Notes: generated by a model from the letters alone, not told the origin. Counted from the stretch's first letter, positions 42,774 to 52,553 are shown. The stretch: DNA of 64,000 bases from an uncultured Oleispira sp. (GCA_913019965.1 CAJVZR010000005.1:1-64000); one strand, 5' to 3'. Numbers and translations are program-made.

Positions 42774-44186
42774 ATGAAATTCTTCGCCACCTACTTAACA
42801 CCTCTCGTGTTTTTGCTTTTTCCAAGTTTAGCCCTCGCCTCTGGCGATAACCAGGAGTGGATAGATTTAACCTCTCACTGGGTAGGTTATACTGCCATTG
42901 CCGTATTTGTAATCGGCTACATACTTGTGATTTTCGAAGAACAAATTCACATGCGCAAGTCAAAACCCGTCATGATGTCTGCTGGCATTATCTGGATCAT
43001 GATTGCGGCTGTCTACGTTAATAATGGCTTTACGCATTCTGCTGAAGTCGCTATTCGCCATAATTTCTTAGAATACGCTGAATTATTCTTCTTCTTAATG
43101 GTCGCCATGACCTATATTAACGCCATGCTAGAGCGTGGTGTATTTGATGCGCTACGCAGCTGGTTAGTAGCAAAAGGTTTTAGCTATAAAGCACTCTTTT
43201 GGCTAACCGGTATTCTTGCGTTCTTCATATCGCCCATTGCCGATAACTTAACCACAGCTTTAATTATGTGTGCTGTTGTAATGGCGGTTGGTGCAGATAA
43301 ACCGGCTTTCATTGGCATAGCCTGTATTAACATCGTCGTTTGTGCGAATGCCGGTGGAGCTTTCAGCCCATTCGGTGATATCACGACGTTAATGGTTTGG
43401 CAAAAAGGTCTTATTGATTTTGCCACCTTCTTTAACTTATTTATTCCGTCCGTTGTTAATGCCATCATCCCAGCAGCCATCATGCACTTCGCTTTACCAG
43501 AAGGCACACCTAAACCGAATACTGATGAAACAGTAAAGATCAAAGCCGGCGGCCTTCAAATCGTTGCACTGTTCTTAATAACCATCGTAACCGCGGTTAG
43601 CTTCCATAACTTCCTGCACTTACCACCCGTTTACGGCATGATGTTTGGTTTAGGCTACCTTAAACTTTACGGTTATTACATACGCAACTTTAAAGAAAAT
43701 GTACCTGCAATGGGCAATGTCGATTTACCACCGAGCAGTGAAGCCAACCATGATGGTTTCGATATCTTTGATAAAGTCGCAAAATCCGAGTGGGACACCT
43801 TATTCTTCTTCTACGGTGTAATCCTGTCAGTCGGTGGCTTAGGTTTTATTGGTTATTTAAGCGTTTCTTCAGCTTATGTGTATGGCGAACTAGGGCCTGA
43901 TGTTGCAAACGTACTTGTCGGTTTTGCGTCAGCCATCGTCGATAACATTCCCGTAATGTTCGCCGTACTCACAATGAACCCAGAGATGTCTGAGTTCCAT
44001 TGGTTGCTAGTTACATTAACCGCCGGTGTTGGAGGAAGCATGTTATCGGTAGGTTCTGCGGCGGGTGTTGCCTTAATGGGTCAAGCACGAGGTTATTACA
44101 CCTTCTTCGGGCACCTAAAATGGATGCCAGCCATTGCACTAGGTTACGGCGCAAGTATCTACGTTCACTACCTAATCAATGGGTAA
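42774..44186 (+). CDS. nhaD: Na+/H+ antiporter NhaD
   Basis: This 470-residue inner-membrane antiporter exports Na+ (or Li+) for H+ at alkaline pH and high salt, typical of marine bacteria. About 12-13 membrane segments are visible after a signal-like first helix. Conserved pieces include SPIADNLTTALIMCAVVMAVG, CANAGGAFSPFGDITTLMVWQKG, SAIVDNIPVMFAVLTM and VGGSMLSVGSAAGVALMG. The ATG at 42774 has AGGA 6-7 bases before it. The stop codon lies in the first stem of a two-hairpin element, with a T-tailed terminator after that. Confidence 0.94.
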   Translation: MKFFATYLTPLVFLLFPSLALASGDNQEWIDLTSHWVGYTAIAVFVIGYILVIFEEQIHMRKSKPVMMSAGIIWIMIAAVYVNNGFTHSAEVAIRHNFLEYAELFFFLMVAMTYINAMLERGVFDALRSWLVAKGFSYKALFWLTGILAFFISPIADNLTTALIMCAVVMAVGADKPAFIGIACINIVVCANAGGAFSPFGDITTLMVWQKGLIDFATFFNLFIPSVVNAIIPAAIMHFALPEGTPKPNTDETVKIKAGGLQIVALFLITIVTAVSFHNFLHLPPVYGMMFGLGYLKLYGYYIRNFKENVPAMGNVDLPPSSEANHDGFDIFDKVAKSEWDTLFFFYGVILSVGGLGFIGYLSVSSAYVYGELGPDVANVLVGFASAIVDNIPVMFAVLTMNPEMSEFHWLLVTLTAGVGGSMLSVGSAAGVALMGQARGYYTFFGHLKWMPAIALGYGASIYVHYLING

Positions 44187-44223
44187 AAAGCGCAGCTTTT
44201 TACGACTAGCCATGGAAGGCTAG
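44183..44223 (+). repeat. Two-hairpin 3'-end element, copy 2 (after nhaD)
   Basis: GTAAAAAGC (44183-44191, containing the nhaD stop) pairs with GCTTTTTAC (44195-44203). After GA comes CTAGCC-ATGGAA-GGCTAG (44206-44223). Order and spacing equal copy 1 at 22422-22487. The second stem differs by a G to A and matching C to T change, and so keeps pairing. Confidence 0.75.
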
Positions 44224-44235
44224 GCCGGCATTAGT

Positions 44236-44266
44236 AAAGGGAGGCTTTTCACAGCTTCCCTTTTTT
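44236..44266 (+). terminator. nhaD terminator
   Basis: A 10-base stem (AAAGGGAGGC at 44236-44245 with GCTTCCCTTT at 44254-44263) has one wobble pair and is followed by T. Confidence 0.75.
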
Positions 44267-44339
44267 GTGCCTTAAATTTATCTAGCAACATCCCAACCAA
44301 AACTTTGCTTATCATTTGAGCTAACCTGCAATACTAAAA

Positions 44340-44495
44340 AGAAAAAGAAGTATTAACCACAGAGAACACCGAGTACACAGAGAAAAGCAAGAAACTAACG
44401 ACTGTATTTTTTCTTTACCCCGCACCTATCTCTTACAAGCTTTCCTCAGTGTAGCGAAGCGGCCCTGTGTTCTCTGTGGTTAATACTTCTTTTCC
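44340..44495. repeat. ACCACGGAG repeat family, inverted pair (copy 2)
   Basis: Left arm (about 44342-44388) GAAGTATTAACCACAGAGAA..., right arm (about 44439-44495) its near complement, including CGCTTCGCTACAC read on the - strand. The outer 20 or so bases agree exactly. It belongs to the same family as 37961-38137 and 52554-52607. The rest of the 504-base gap between nhaD and the DUF1329 gene holds two terminators and the element above, with no gene seen. Confidence 0.75.
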
Positions 44496-44609
44496 ACCCC
44501 TCCAGATCCCCTACCCCCAACTCCTTTATTAGCGCAGCTATCTCAAGCCCCCCTATTGTATTCCTCCTTAGCCCACCCTCTTCAGCACATCAGTTTCTAG
44601 CTGGCACAA

Positions 44610-44643
44610 AAAAACCGCTATTGATCACTCAATAGCGGTTTTT
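44610..44643 (-). terminator. Terminator of the volA-DUF1302-DUF1329 operon
   Basis: A perfect 15-base stem (44610-44624 with 44629-44643; ACCGCTATTGA core) has a 4-base loop and a T run on the - strand. Confidence 0.85.
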
Positions 44644-44690
44644 AAAACGATGGCTAAACGAACTAGCCTTTCATATCGCTTATCTCTGTC

Positions 44691-46049
44691 TTAGCGACGA
44701 CCTGCACGACGTAGAGCCGCAGGGGTGTAGTCACCAGAAGAACGCTCGAAACCAAACTCATAAGAACCTGTTTCTTCGTTATCAAGACCTAGTACTAGGT
44801 AACGACCAGAGTTCAAGTCATATAGCGTTTCAACAGCATACCAAGGCACTAACGTATCATAGAACATGATGTTGTGTGCTTCGGCTACACGCCATAGTTG
44901 ACCACGACCATCGTAGTGATCGATTTGAGTTGCCTGCCAAGTATCTTCATCTAGATAAAAAGTACGCTTGCCATAGATATGACGCTTACCTTCTTTCAGA
45001 GTCGCTTCAACTTTCCATACACGGTGTAATTCATAACGAGTTAGGTCTTGATTGATGTGACCCGCTTTAACAATCTCATCATACTTAACATCACCACTAT
45101 TCAACTTGTAAGAGTTGTATGGAATATACATCTCTTTCTTGCCGACTAGCTTCCAGTTGTAACGGTCAGGAGCACCGTTAAACATATCGAAGTTATCCGC
45201 AGTACGTAGGCCATCAGACGCTGTACCTGGTCCATCATAAGCAACCTGTGGAGCACGACGTACACGACGCTGACCCGCGTTATATACCCAAGCTTTACGA
45301 GGTTCTTTAATTTGGTCTAGTGTTTCATGAACCAAAAGAACGTTACCCGCCAGACGTGCTGGAGATACAACATCCTGCTTAAAGTAGAACAATACATTCT
45401 GATCTTTAGAAGGATCAAAATCTTTCAACTTATTACGGAAAGTGAATTCGTCTTTAAAGCGAACGATAGAGTAATCACCGTTGGCTTGTGGAGTCGCCTG
45501 ACCCACAACACGAGAAACACTACCACCACGATAACGAACAATGTGATTCCAAATCGCCTCAACACCCGTTGCTGGGATTGGGAAAGGAACACCATCTACG
45601 AAGTTGTTTAAGCCGTTACCGTCTTTAACTAAGCTCGTATCCGTAGCATTCTTTTTAGTTGCGTCATAAATCTCTTGTGGATAAGCCGCAGAACGCTGAG
45701 TTGGGTAAACTGGCATACGATAAGTATCAGGATACTTTTCGAACAAAGCCTTTTGACCTTCACTCAACTTATCAGCGTAATCCTTATAGTTCGCGGCAGT
45801 AATTGTATATTTCAACTTATCTGCTGCGAAAGGATTCACATGTTTATCACCAACGGTATATCCAGCTGGAGGAGTAGTAACACCACCTGTCCAAGCTGTC
45901 ACTTCACCACTACCGGCTTTCTCAGCACCCATTGGCGTCAATGTAGTACCAATTTTAGCGGCTTCTTCAGGTGAAACACCCGCATTAGCCGCAGCAACCA
46001 TTAAGGAAAGTGCAATTGCACTTCCCACTTTTTTATACTGTTTCAGCAT
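44691..46049 (-). CDS. DUF1329 exported protein
   Basis: This 452-residue protein has a signal peptide (ending near ANAGVS). It belongs to the DUF1329 family, predicted LolA/LolB-like lipid-carrier folds. Typical segments are LTPMGAEKAGSGEVTAWTGG, FRNKLKDFDPSKDQNVLFYFKQDVVSPARLAGN, AWVYNAGQRRVRRAPQVAYD and HRVWKVEATLKEGKRHIYGKRTFYLDEDTWQ. It is nearly always adjacent to DUF1302, as here (38 bases apart). The pair is thought to move hydrophobic molecules through the envelope, often with an RND permease that is absent here. Confidence 0.92.
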   Translation of the reverse strand: MLKQYKKVGSAIALSLMVAAANAGVSPEEAAKIGTTLTPMGAEKAGSGEVTAWTGGVTTPPAGYTVGDKHVNPFAADKLKYTITAANYKDYADKLSEGQKALFEKYPDTYRMPVYPTQRSAAYPQEIYDATKKNATDTSLVKDGNGLNNFVDGVPFPIPATGVEAIWNHIVRYRGGSVSRVVGQATPQANGDYSIVRFKDEFTFRNKLKDFDPSKDQNVLFYFKQDVVSPARLAGNVLLVHETLDQIKEPRKAWVYNAGQRRVRRAPQVAYDGPGTASDGLRTADNFDMFNGAPDRYNWKLVGKKEMYIPYNSYKLNSGDVKYDEIVKAGHINQDLTRYELHRVWKVEATLKEGKRHIYGKRTFYLDEDTWQATQIDHYDGRGQLWRVAEAHNIMFYDTLVPWYAVETLYDLNSGRYLVLGLDNEETGSYEFGFERSSGDYTPAALRRAGRR

Positions 46050-46087
46050 CTATATGCCCTCAATAACTCGATATACGACTAACTAAA

Positions 46088-48058
46088 TTAGAATGAATAA
46101 CTTGCTGCTAAAGCAATGTTGTCACGGTCTTTCGTAGTGTTGTAATCGCCACCTTCAAAGTTAGTGTAGCTCACAGTAACTTGAGTTTGGTTTTGATAAA
46201 CAAATTTAACACCCAAAGCGGTTGTTACACGCTCATCGATGAACTGTGCACCTGGCTCAGGACCATTACCTTTATCATAAGAAATCGCGATGTTTGGTGT
46301 CATGTTTACACCCGCGAATGCGTTGTTGTAATCGATACCGGCACGAAGACGAACACCACCGGATAACTGAGTTACATAACCTTCGTCAGTACAGTTATCA
46401 GTATTGGCGTTAGCACCCGATTCACCAGCACCATAACCCGTCAAACAAGGGTCAACTGTTCCAGTACCACCAGCCAGACCTTGAAAAGCAGCATATCCTG
46501 CATCAACACCAGCAGCATCACCAATACCATAAGCACCAGAACGGCCATAACGAGCATCGTCTAGGCTTGGTAAATCAGGGACATAAGTTGCGCCCACTTC
46601 AGCGGCAACTGCTAAACGATCAGCACCTAACACTTGGTCGAAGAACTTGATGTAGGTCATCTGTGCTTGCCAGATGTCCATATTATCGTAGCCTTCTAAC
46701 GTTTCACCAGCTAGATTCTCAGCATTTTTATGTGCAGGAGTAACACCATCGGTAATAATCCCACCCACTTCAGCTAAACGATCTTGATACAAACGGCTCG
46801 ACGGCAGTGCTAAACCTGCAAGGATGAGTTCGAAAGCGTTCCACTGAATTGGAGCATCTGGACGATAGCTGATTTCACCACCAATCGACGCACCACCTTC
46901 AGTTGAAGTTGCAAAGCTCACACCCATCAACTTCTGATCTTCAGGATAAACCATCTGATATAGAGGGTAGCGATTATCATAAGTCGCTTCAGAGTTAATT
47001 TGACCACCCGCAGTTCCAGTAACCAAACCTAAGGTATCGTAGTTAGTAATCGCACCATTAATAAAAGGCAGACGACTGTGGATGTTCATGTAATAAACAC
47101 CAAATTCAGTATCACCTAGCGCTTCAGCATACCAACGCAATGCCAAACCATACTGGCCATCATCACGAGCTTCTTTGTCTGCTAAACGCTCTGTGGCAGG
47201 AGCCACACGATTCGCAAGGCTCGTACCTTGAGCGATTTCTTCATCGCGAAGGGCAAGATATGCACGCTCATCATCGGTACCTGCTAATAAAACAGGGCCA
47301 CAGCCATCAGCTGCAAAATCAACAGTAGAGAAGAAAGTTCCGCATGGATCCATGCGCGTTTTTTCCCATTCTAGCTGATAAAAAGCTTCTAAAGACAAGT
47401 CTGCCGTTAGACCAACAGAGGTATAAAACATATTAACTGGCAATAGACCTTCTTTAACTTCTGCGCCTGGACGACGGAAAGCTGAAGCATCTACCGGGTT
47501 AATACTATTGATACCACCTTGGATGAAAGTACTTTCACCCCAACTAATTACCTGACGACCTAAACGGAACGTTGCTGGCGTATCACCAAAATCATAATCT
47601 GCCCATACAAATGCATCCAAAAGGTCATAACCTTTACCTGCAGCATCTTTAGTCGCGTCATTCAATTCTTTAAATTCACGCTCACCATCCATGATTTCAG
47701 TATCATAGAAAGCTTTAGCACGGAAGAAACCACCATAGTTATGATAGTTAATCTCTAAATCCGTTGAGTACTTAACAACATTGGTATAAGTACTGTTCTC
47801 TTTAAAGTTAAGCGTACCGTCATCATAATTATACGATGAACCCGTACCTTCAATGCCCATAGCTTCGCCATTGCCACCCATAACCGCATCGGTCTGAGGT
47901 GCTTCTGTACGCCAAGCCACACCATAACTGATGGTGTTATCCCATTGAACAGCCATATCACCAAAGTTGAATTCAGTAGCTTGGGCGCCGGTAGTAGCGG
48001 CCGCCAGCGCAATGGCTAGCGGTAATTTTTTAAATAGCTTTGTATTTATTTTTTTCAT
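46088..48058 (-). CDS. DUF1302 outer-membrane beta-barrel protein
   Basis: This 656-residue protein has a signal peptide (ending near GAQATEF) and a long run of amphipathic beta-strands ending in Phe (IALAASYSF), as expected of an outer-membrane barrel. Family marks are VQWDNTISYGVAWRTEA, LDAFVWADYDFGDTPATFRLGRQVISWGESTFIQGGINSINPVDASAFRRPGAEVKEGLLPVNMFY. DUF1302 proteins accompany DUF1329 and lipid or polyester hydrolases in Pseudomonas-like bacteria. It follows volA by 23 bases and precedes the DUF1329 gene. Confidence 0.92.
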   Translation of the reverse strand: MKKINTKLFKKLPLAIALAAATTGAQATEFNFGDMAVQWDNTISYGVAWRTEAPQTDAVMGGNGEAMGIEGTGSSYNYDDGTLNFKENSTYTNVVKYSTDLEINYHNYGGFFRAKAFYDTEIMDGEREFKELNDATKDAAGKGYDLLDAFVWADYDFGDTPATFRLGRQVISWGESTFIQGGINSINPVDASAFRRPGAEVKEGLLPVNMFYTSVGLTADLSLEAFYQLEWEKTRMDPCGTFFSTVDFAADGCGPVLLAGTDDERAYLALRDEEIAQGTSLANRVAPATERLADKEARDDGQYGLALRWYAEALGDTEFGVYYMNIHSRLPFINGAITNYDTLGLVTGTAGGQINSEATYDNRYPLYQMVYPEDQKLMGVSFATSTEGGASIGGEISYRPDAPIQWNAFELILAGLALPSSRLYQDRLAEVGGIITDGVTPAHKNAENLAGETLEGYDNMDIWQAQMTYIKFFDQVLGADRLAVAAEVGATYVPDLPSLDDARYGRSGAYGIGDAAGVDAGYAAFQGLAGGTGTVDPCLTGYGAGESGANANTDNCTDEGYVTQLSGGVRLRAGIDYNNAFAGVNMTPNIAISYDKGNGPEPGAQFIDERVTTALGVKFVYQNQTQVTVSYTNFEGGDYNTTKDRDNIALAASYSF

Positions 48059-48081
48059 TATTATATTCCGTATTATCCCGA

Positions 48082-50880
48082 CTATTCAGCGGCTGCAGCT
48101 GAAACGACTGATGAATCTGTAATCTCAGGATCTTGACCTGTGAACAACTTTGTCGTCAGTGTCATGATCTCAGTAAATGCACCAAGCTCAGAACCATCAG
48201 CGCCCGGTGAAGCTAAAGAACCGTGAGAACTATCCGCATCATTAAACTTCACAAGATACTTACCAGAGGCAAAGTCAGACGAAGAACCATCAATCTGTGC
48301 AGTTCCCAATAGAGCAGCAAGAGGATCAGTACCTGCTAGAGGTGAAGTTGCTGAATTAGGAATAACCTGATCACCGATAGATTCAATCACCATGTACTTA
48401 AGATCAATAGCTTCTGGCTGTTGAAGACTGGCAAGAGCTTGAGCTGTCGTCATCGACTGAGCAAATGTTGCTGGATCAGCCGAATCTAAAGAACCTTGGA
48501 ATACGTAGAACAGTTGATTATAAGATTCATCATTTTCAGTCAACCCAAAACCACCATCAGCTTGAGATGCTGTAACAGGTCCTTTGATACTCGGGCCAAA
48601 ATGAGCAGACGATTCTAATAAACGAGGGATCGCACTACCTGGCATACCAAAAACAGATTCTTTGATAAGTGGTAGAGCAGCATTACCGACAGGGTTAAGT
48701 GCACCGTTTAAGTTGTTAGTTGCCACAAATGTAGTACCAACAATACCACCCAAAGAATGACCAATATAGTGAACTTGGCTTACATCAATATCCGTTGCAT
48801 CTGCATCACCATCAATATCCATAGAGGCTAAAGAAGCATTTAGGTTTAACAAATCCATTACCGCTTGGCGCAAATTATCACGCGCTGTTTGCAGGTGGAT
48901 TAGATTAAAGAATAAAGAACCAGAGCCATTTAAAGATGCATCCGTTCCGCTCACAGCAGTCGGTGAAAACCCTGTGGCTGTGTTAGTTAGACCAAAGTGT
49001 CGCTCAGATACTGTTGCACCACTAATGAGTGCAGCAGCAGTCGCAGCCCCAGCCGCATCAGCAGCAGCTTGAGCTTCTTCAGCACTAGCTCCATCATTAA
49101 GAGCAGCAGTAGCAGCAGCAGTTCCAGCCGCAGCCGCAGCCGCAGCAACTGATGTACCTTGAGCCCCTAATAGCGATGCAAATATTGGATTTGTCGTACC
49201 TGATATTAGGTCTGTTGGCATCACCCCATGCAATGGAAAATCCATCGATACAGTAACAAAACCTTGTTTGGCCATCTCATTCGCAACACCTAAGGCATCA
49301 GTACGATCACCAAAAATACCATGTTGGTAAATAATAACAGGGTATCCATTAGCCGGCTCTGGAAAAGTAGTCGCATCCGGTTTTACAACCAGAATAGGTG
49401 CTTTACGCATGCCATTATTCTTAGCGAATGGGTATAAACGTGTAACATTCGTTGATGGAGCCGCTGCGCCTAAAATAGGCAGCAATCCGTCATCAGCAGT
49501 CCATTGGCTAAGAATGGTATTACCCGCACTTGTTTTAGCCGCAATACAAGGGCCTAGATCTTCTGGTTCAACCGCAGTACATAAATACCCTGTAGTCGCT
49601 GTAGGGTCTTGTCCAGTATAAGAGCCATCAGGAGCCGCTAAGTAATAAGGAAGATCAATAGTACCTGTTAAAACGTTTGCTAATGTAGTACCTGCAAGCG
49701 AAGGTATAAAGTTAGCTATGTTTAAACCAGTCTGTCCATCTGCTGGCGAATCTAATTCTGCACCTGCGGCTGGTAAAGATATAGCACGAGGTCCAGGAGT
49801 TTGTAAGCTAGTTGCTAGACCAATAACAGCAGGAATACTTTCTGCTGGAACACCGGCCAAACCAAGATTTTGGCCAGCAGCTGTTTGAGCGGCTACAAGG
49901 TCAGTCGGGTTAGCTGCAAAAGCAGCTGCAACGATAGCTCTTAAAGCAGGGTTCTGCTTCAACTGAGCATTAGCATTACCAGGTGCAGCCATTGTGCTTA
50001 ATACTTCAATACCACCACCTGTAGTAAAGGTATAAGCCATAACTAAACCAGAAGCGTCCTGGCCTTTAAGGCCAAGGAATGCTTTCGCGTTACCGCTCCA
50101 CTCTTTTACTAAAGTACGAGCAGGCGCTAATGCTGGGCTTAATAGATCATCATCACTCGCCAATGTACGATAATGGCCAGGCATAACCATAGTATTGCCC
50201 GCTAAATCTTTAATGCTCGCATCACCGTTATTAGCGATAATCGCTAGATAACGAGTTGCAGACGCCAGTGGCTTAGTTAAGTTAACACGTAATGCAAATT
50301 TTTCAGCTTCGCCTGCCGCCGTAGCATATTGAACGGTTGATACAGTGAAGTCTGTGAATTCTGTTTTGAAAGGAGCTTCAGCAACTAAAGTACCTGTAAT
50401 AGGGTCAGTATAATTAAGCGGTAACAGAATTAAGTTTTGACCAGGAATTACAGAAGACGCATCGACATTGCCTGAAACTGGAATATCGATCTCTGCATTA
50501 ATTGAGACTCCGTCCATTTCGTTTAATGCATTAATGACAGGGTTATACCCTTCATCTTGAGGACCGATTAGAACACGTTCGTTCTCAGCATTAGTTGTAT
50601 AAGCATCAGCATGGTAAAGGGTACCATCAGCATCTGTTGGATATGTAGGGCTTCCATCTGCATTACTAGGAAAACCAAATAAGAAATCGGTCGCTAAAGG
50701 CAACTGCCCACGAGCGGGATTAAATAAAGGAGAAACTGAAGTTGGGGTTTGCCCTGGCTGACCAGCTAAAACTTGATCAGTCGCTACTTCATTATTATCG
50801 GCTGTACTACTAATGTTACAGGCCGTTAATCCCGCTGTGCTTGCCGCAATCGCGAGACTAAGGAGGGTCTTCTTCACCAT
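48082..50880 (-). CDS. VolA/Pla-1-like surface lipase lipoprotein
   Basis: This 932-residue lipoprotein (lipobox LTACNI) has an N-terminal region (FNPARGQLPLATDFLFG, IDIPVSGNVDASSV, FALRVNLTKPLASATRYLAII) of the bacterial virulence-factor lipase N-terminal type. The hydrolase domain shows the oxyanion region PVIIYQHGIFGDRTDAL and nucleophile Ser709 in VHYIGHSLGGIVGTTF. It matches VolA, the Vibrio surface lysophospholipase whose released fatty acids enter by FadL. A 50-residue alanine-rich stretch (about 575-622) interrupts the hydrolase domain. It heads an operon with DUF1302 and DUF1329. Confidence 0.88.
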   Translation of the reverse strand: MVKKTLLSLAIAASTAGLTACNISSTADNNEVATDQVLAGQPGQTPTSVSPLFNPARGQLPLATDFLFGFPSNADGSPTYPTDADGTLYHADAYTTNAENERVLIGPQDEGYNPVINALNEMDGVSINAEIDIPVSGNVDASSVIPGQNLILLPLNYTDPITGTLVAEAPFKTEFTDFTVSTVQYATAAGEAEKFALRVNLTKPLASATRYLAIIANNGDASIKDLAGNTMVMPGHYRTLASDDDLLSPALAPARTLVKEWSGNAKAFLGLKGQDASGLVMAYTFTTGGGIEVLSTMAAPGNANAQLKQNPALRAIVAAAFAANPTDLVAAQTAAGQNLGLAGVPAESIPAVIGLATSLQTPGPRAISLPAAGAELDSPADGQTGLNIANFIPSLAGTTLANVLTGTIDLPYYLAAPDGSYTGQDPTATTGYLCTAVEPEDLGPCIAAKTSAGNTILSQWTADDGLLPILGAAAPSTNVTRLYPFAKNNGMRKAPILVVKPDATTFPEPANGYPVIIYQHGIFGDRTDALGVANEMAKQGFVTVSMDFPLHGVMPTDLISGTTNPIFASLLGAQGTSVAAAAAAAGTAAATAALNDGASAEEAQAAADAAGAATAAALISGATVSERHFGLTNTATGFSPTAVSGTDASLNGSGSLFFNLIHLQTARDNLRQAVMDLLNLNASLASMDIDGDADATDIDVSQVHYIGHSLGGIVGTTFVATNNLNGALNPVGNAALPLIKESVFGMPGSAIPRLLESSAHFGPSIKGPVTASQADGGFGLTENDESYNQLFYVFQGSLDSADPATFAQSMTTAQALASLQQPEAIDLKYMVIESIGDQVIPNSATSPLAGTDPLAALLGTAQIDGSSSDFASGKYLVKFNDADSSHGSLASPGADGSELGAFTEIMTLTTKLFTGQDPEITDSSVVSAAAAE

Positions 50881-51261
50881 AGGTCTACCTGTCTTCTATA
50901 TTGTTATGATTATTGTGTATAAATCAGAATTGGCCTTTTTAGCCCACTTCTAACAGATACCACGACTATAAACGCCTATCCCACCAACCTCATCACTCTT
51001 TAGTATGATTCGAGAAAGTTATTAGTCGGGTTTTTGTTTCAACACGTAACAAGTTAGACCATTTGCTCAAGTTTGCATTAAAAAAGCTCATTTTTTGCCC
51101 AGCGAAGCTAGTAATGATCAGTATTTAACCAAACTTTGTCTTCATTCGACTCAGGCTTTATTCCTGCTATTTTTGACGACTACACCCCAAGCTTGATATC
51201 GCATACAATAGCGCCCTAAATTTTTATCTTCATTTAAACTAATCCCTTCGAGGAAACAGAA
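50881..51261. promoter_or_regulatory. Divergent volA/thiolase intergenic region
   Basis: This is a 381-base AT-rich gap between two divergent starts and must hold promoters for both. I found no -35/-10 pair I would defend, and no open frame or strong hairpin. Confidence 0.3.
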
Positions 51262-52449
51262 ATGGCTAAGCAAGATAACGTAGTAATTGTAGGTGCAGCA
51301 CGTACACCAATGGGCGGCTTCAATGGCAGCTTGAGCTCTGTTAGCGCAACCGACCTTGGCGCGATAGCTATTAAAGAAGCAGTATCTCGTGCAGGCATCA
51401 ACGCCGCAGACGTTGAAGACGTGGTTATGGGTTGTGTTTTACCCGCTGGTCTTAAGCAAGGCCCTGCTCGTCAAGCAATGCGTAAAGCCGGTCTTGAAGA
51501 TGCAACGGGCGCGACCACAATCAACAAGCTTTGTGGATCTGGTATGAAAGCCACTATGTTTGCTCACGATGCAATTAAAGCCGGTTCTGTTGATATCTCT
51601 GTTGCTGGCGGTATGGAATCTATGTCCAACGCTCCTTACGTATTGGAAGGTGTTCGCACCGGCTTACGCATGGGCGCTGGCCAAGCACCACAAGACCACA
51701 TGTTCTTAGATGGTCTACAAGATGCTGAAACAGGTCGCCTAATGGGCTCTTTCGCTCAAGATGTCGCCACACAAAAAGGCTATACCCGCGAAGAGATGGA
51801 TGATTATGCCATCATGTCCTTAACTCGTGCTAAAGCGGCGATTGAAGGTGGTTTGAATAACGCTGAGATCGTTCCTGTTACGGTTAAGTCCCGAAAAGGC
51901 GAAACAGTTGTTGATAATGACGAGCAGCCATTCAACGCGAACATTGAAAAAATCCCTAGCCTGCGTCCAGCGTTCGCTAAAGACGGCACGATTACAGCGG
52001 CTAACGCCTCTTCAATCTCTGACGGTGCATCTGCATTAGTATTGATGCGTGAAAGTACTGCTGAAGAAAAAGGCGCTACACCTTTGGCTCGAATTGTGGC
52101 ACACAGCACACAGTCTCAACACCCTTCTGAATTCACTATCGCTCCTTGCGGCGCGATTGAGAAAGTATTGGCTAAAGCTGGCTGGGCGAAAGACGATGTT
52201 GATCTTTTCGAAATCAACGAAGCGTTCGCTATGGTAGCTATGATGCCGGTTAGTGATCTTGAATTGGATATCGAGAAAGTAAACATCTACGGTGGTGCTT
52301 GTGCACAAGGTCACCCAGTAGGTTCTACTGGTTCTCGTTTGATCGTTACGCTAATCAATGCACTTAAGAATACTGGTGGCACTAAAGGTGTTGCAGCGCT
52401 TTGTATTGGTGGTGGTGAAGCGACTGCAGTGGCGATTGAATTGGTTTAA
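51262..52449 (+). CDS. Acetyl-CoA C-acyltransferase (thiolase)
   Basis: This 395-residue thiolase performs Claisen condensation or thiolytic cleavage of 3-ketoacyl-CoA. Nucleophile Cys91 lies in NKLCGSGMKA, the NEAFA motif in FEINEAFAMVAM, the His in GACAQGHPVGSTGSR, and the second Cys in ALCIGGGEA. It could act in beta-oxidation (FadA/AtoB-like) or in making acetoacetyl-CoA. No fadB partner is adjacent, so a stand-alone AtoB-like role is possible. GAGGAAA precedes the ATG. A strong terminator follows. Confidence 0.92.
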   Translation: MAKQDNVVIVGAARTPMGGFNGSLSSVSATDLGAIAIKEAVSRAGINAADVEDVVMGCVLPAGLKQGPARQAMRKAGLEDATGATTINKLCGSGMKATMFAHDAIKAGSVDISVAGGMESMSNAPYVLEGVRTGLRMGAGQAPQDHMFLDGLQDAETGRLMGSFAQDVATQKGYTREEMDDYAIMSLTRAKAAIEGGLNNAEIVPVTVKSRKGETVVDNDEQPFNANIEKIPSLRPAFAKDGTITAANASSISDGASALVLMRESTAEEKGATPLARIVAHSTQSQHPSEFTIAPCGAIEKVLAKAGWAKDDVDLFEINEAFAMVAMMPVSDLELDIEKVNIYGGACAQGHPVGSTGSRLIVTLINALKNTGGTKGVAALCIGGGEATAVAIELV

Positions 52450-52477
52450 ACCAAACAATCGTTAATTTGTAGGCATT

Positions 52478-52528
52478 AAAAAGCCGCTATTATTGCTCTG
52501 GAGTTTGAGCAGTAATAGCGGCTTTTTT
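52478..52528 (+). terminator. Thiolase terminator
   Basis: A 21-base stem with one mismatch (52478-52498 with 52507-52527; AAGCCGCTATTA core) ends in a T run. It reads as a terminator on both strands. Confidence 0.85.
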
Positions 52529-52553
52529 ATTTTAGTAGATCTAGAAGCATTTC

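Noticed and set aside
42679..42963. 94-codon frame on the - strand at the start of nhaD
   Set aside because: It overlaps the nhaD promoter and first helices and shows no ribosome-binding site or recognisable domain.
49020..49170. Possible CRISPR or VNTR array at the GCAGCAGC-rich stretch
   Set aside because: It is the in-frame alanine-rich coding tract of the lipase, with no regular repeat-spacer structure.
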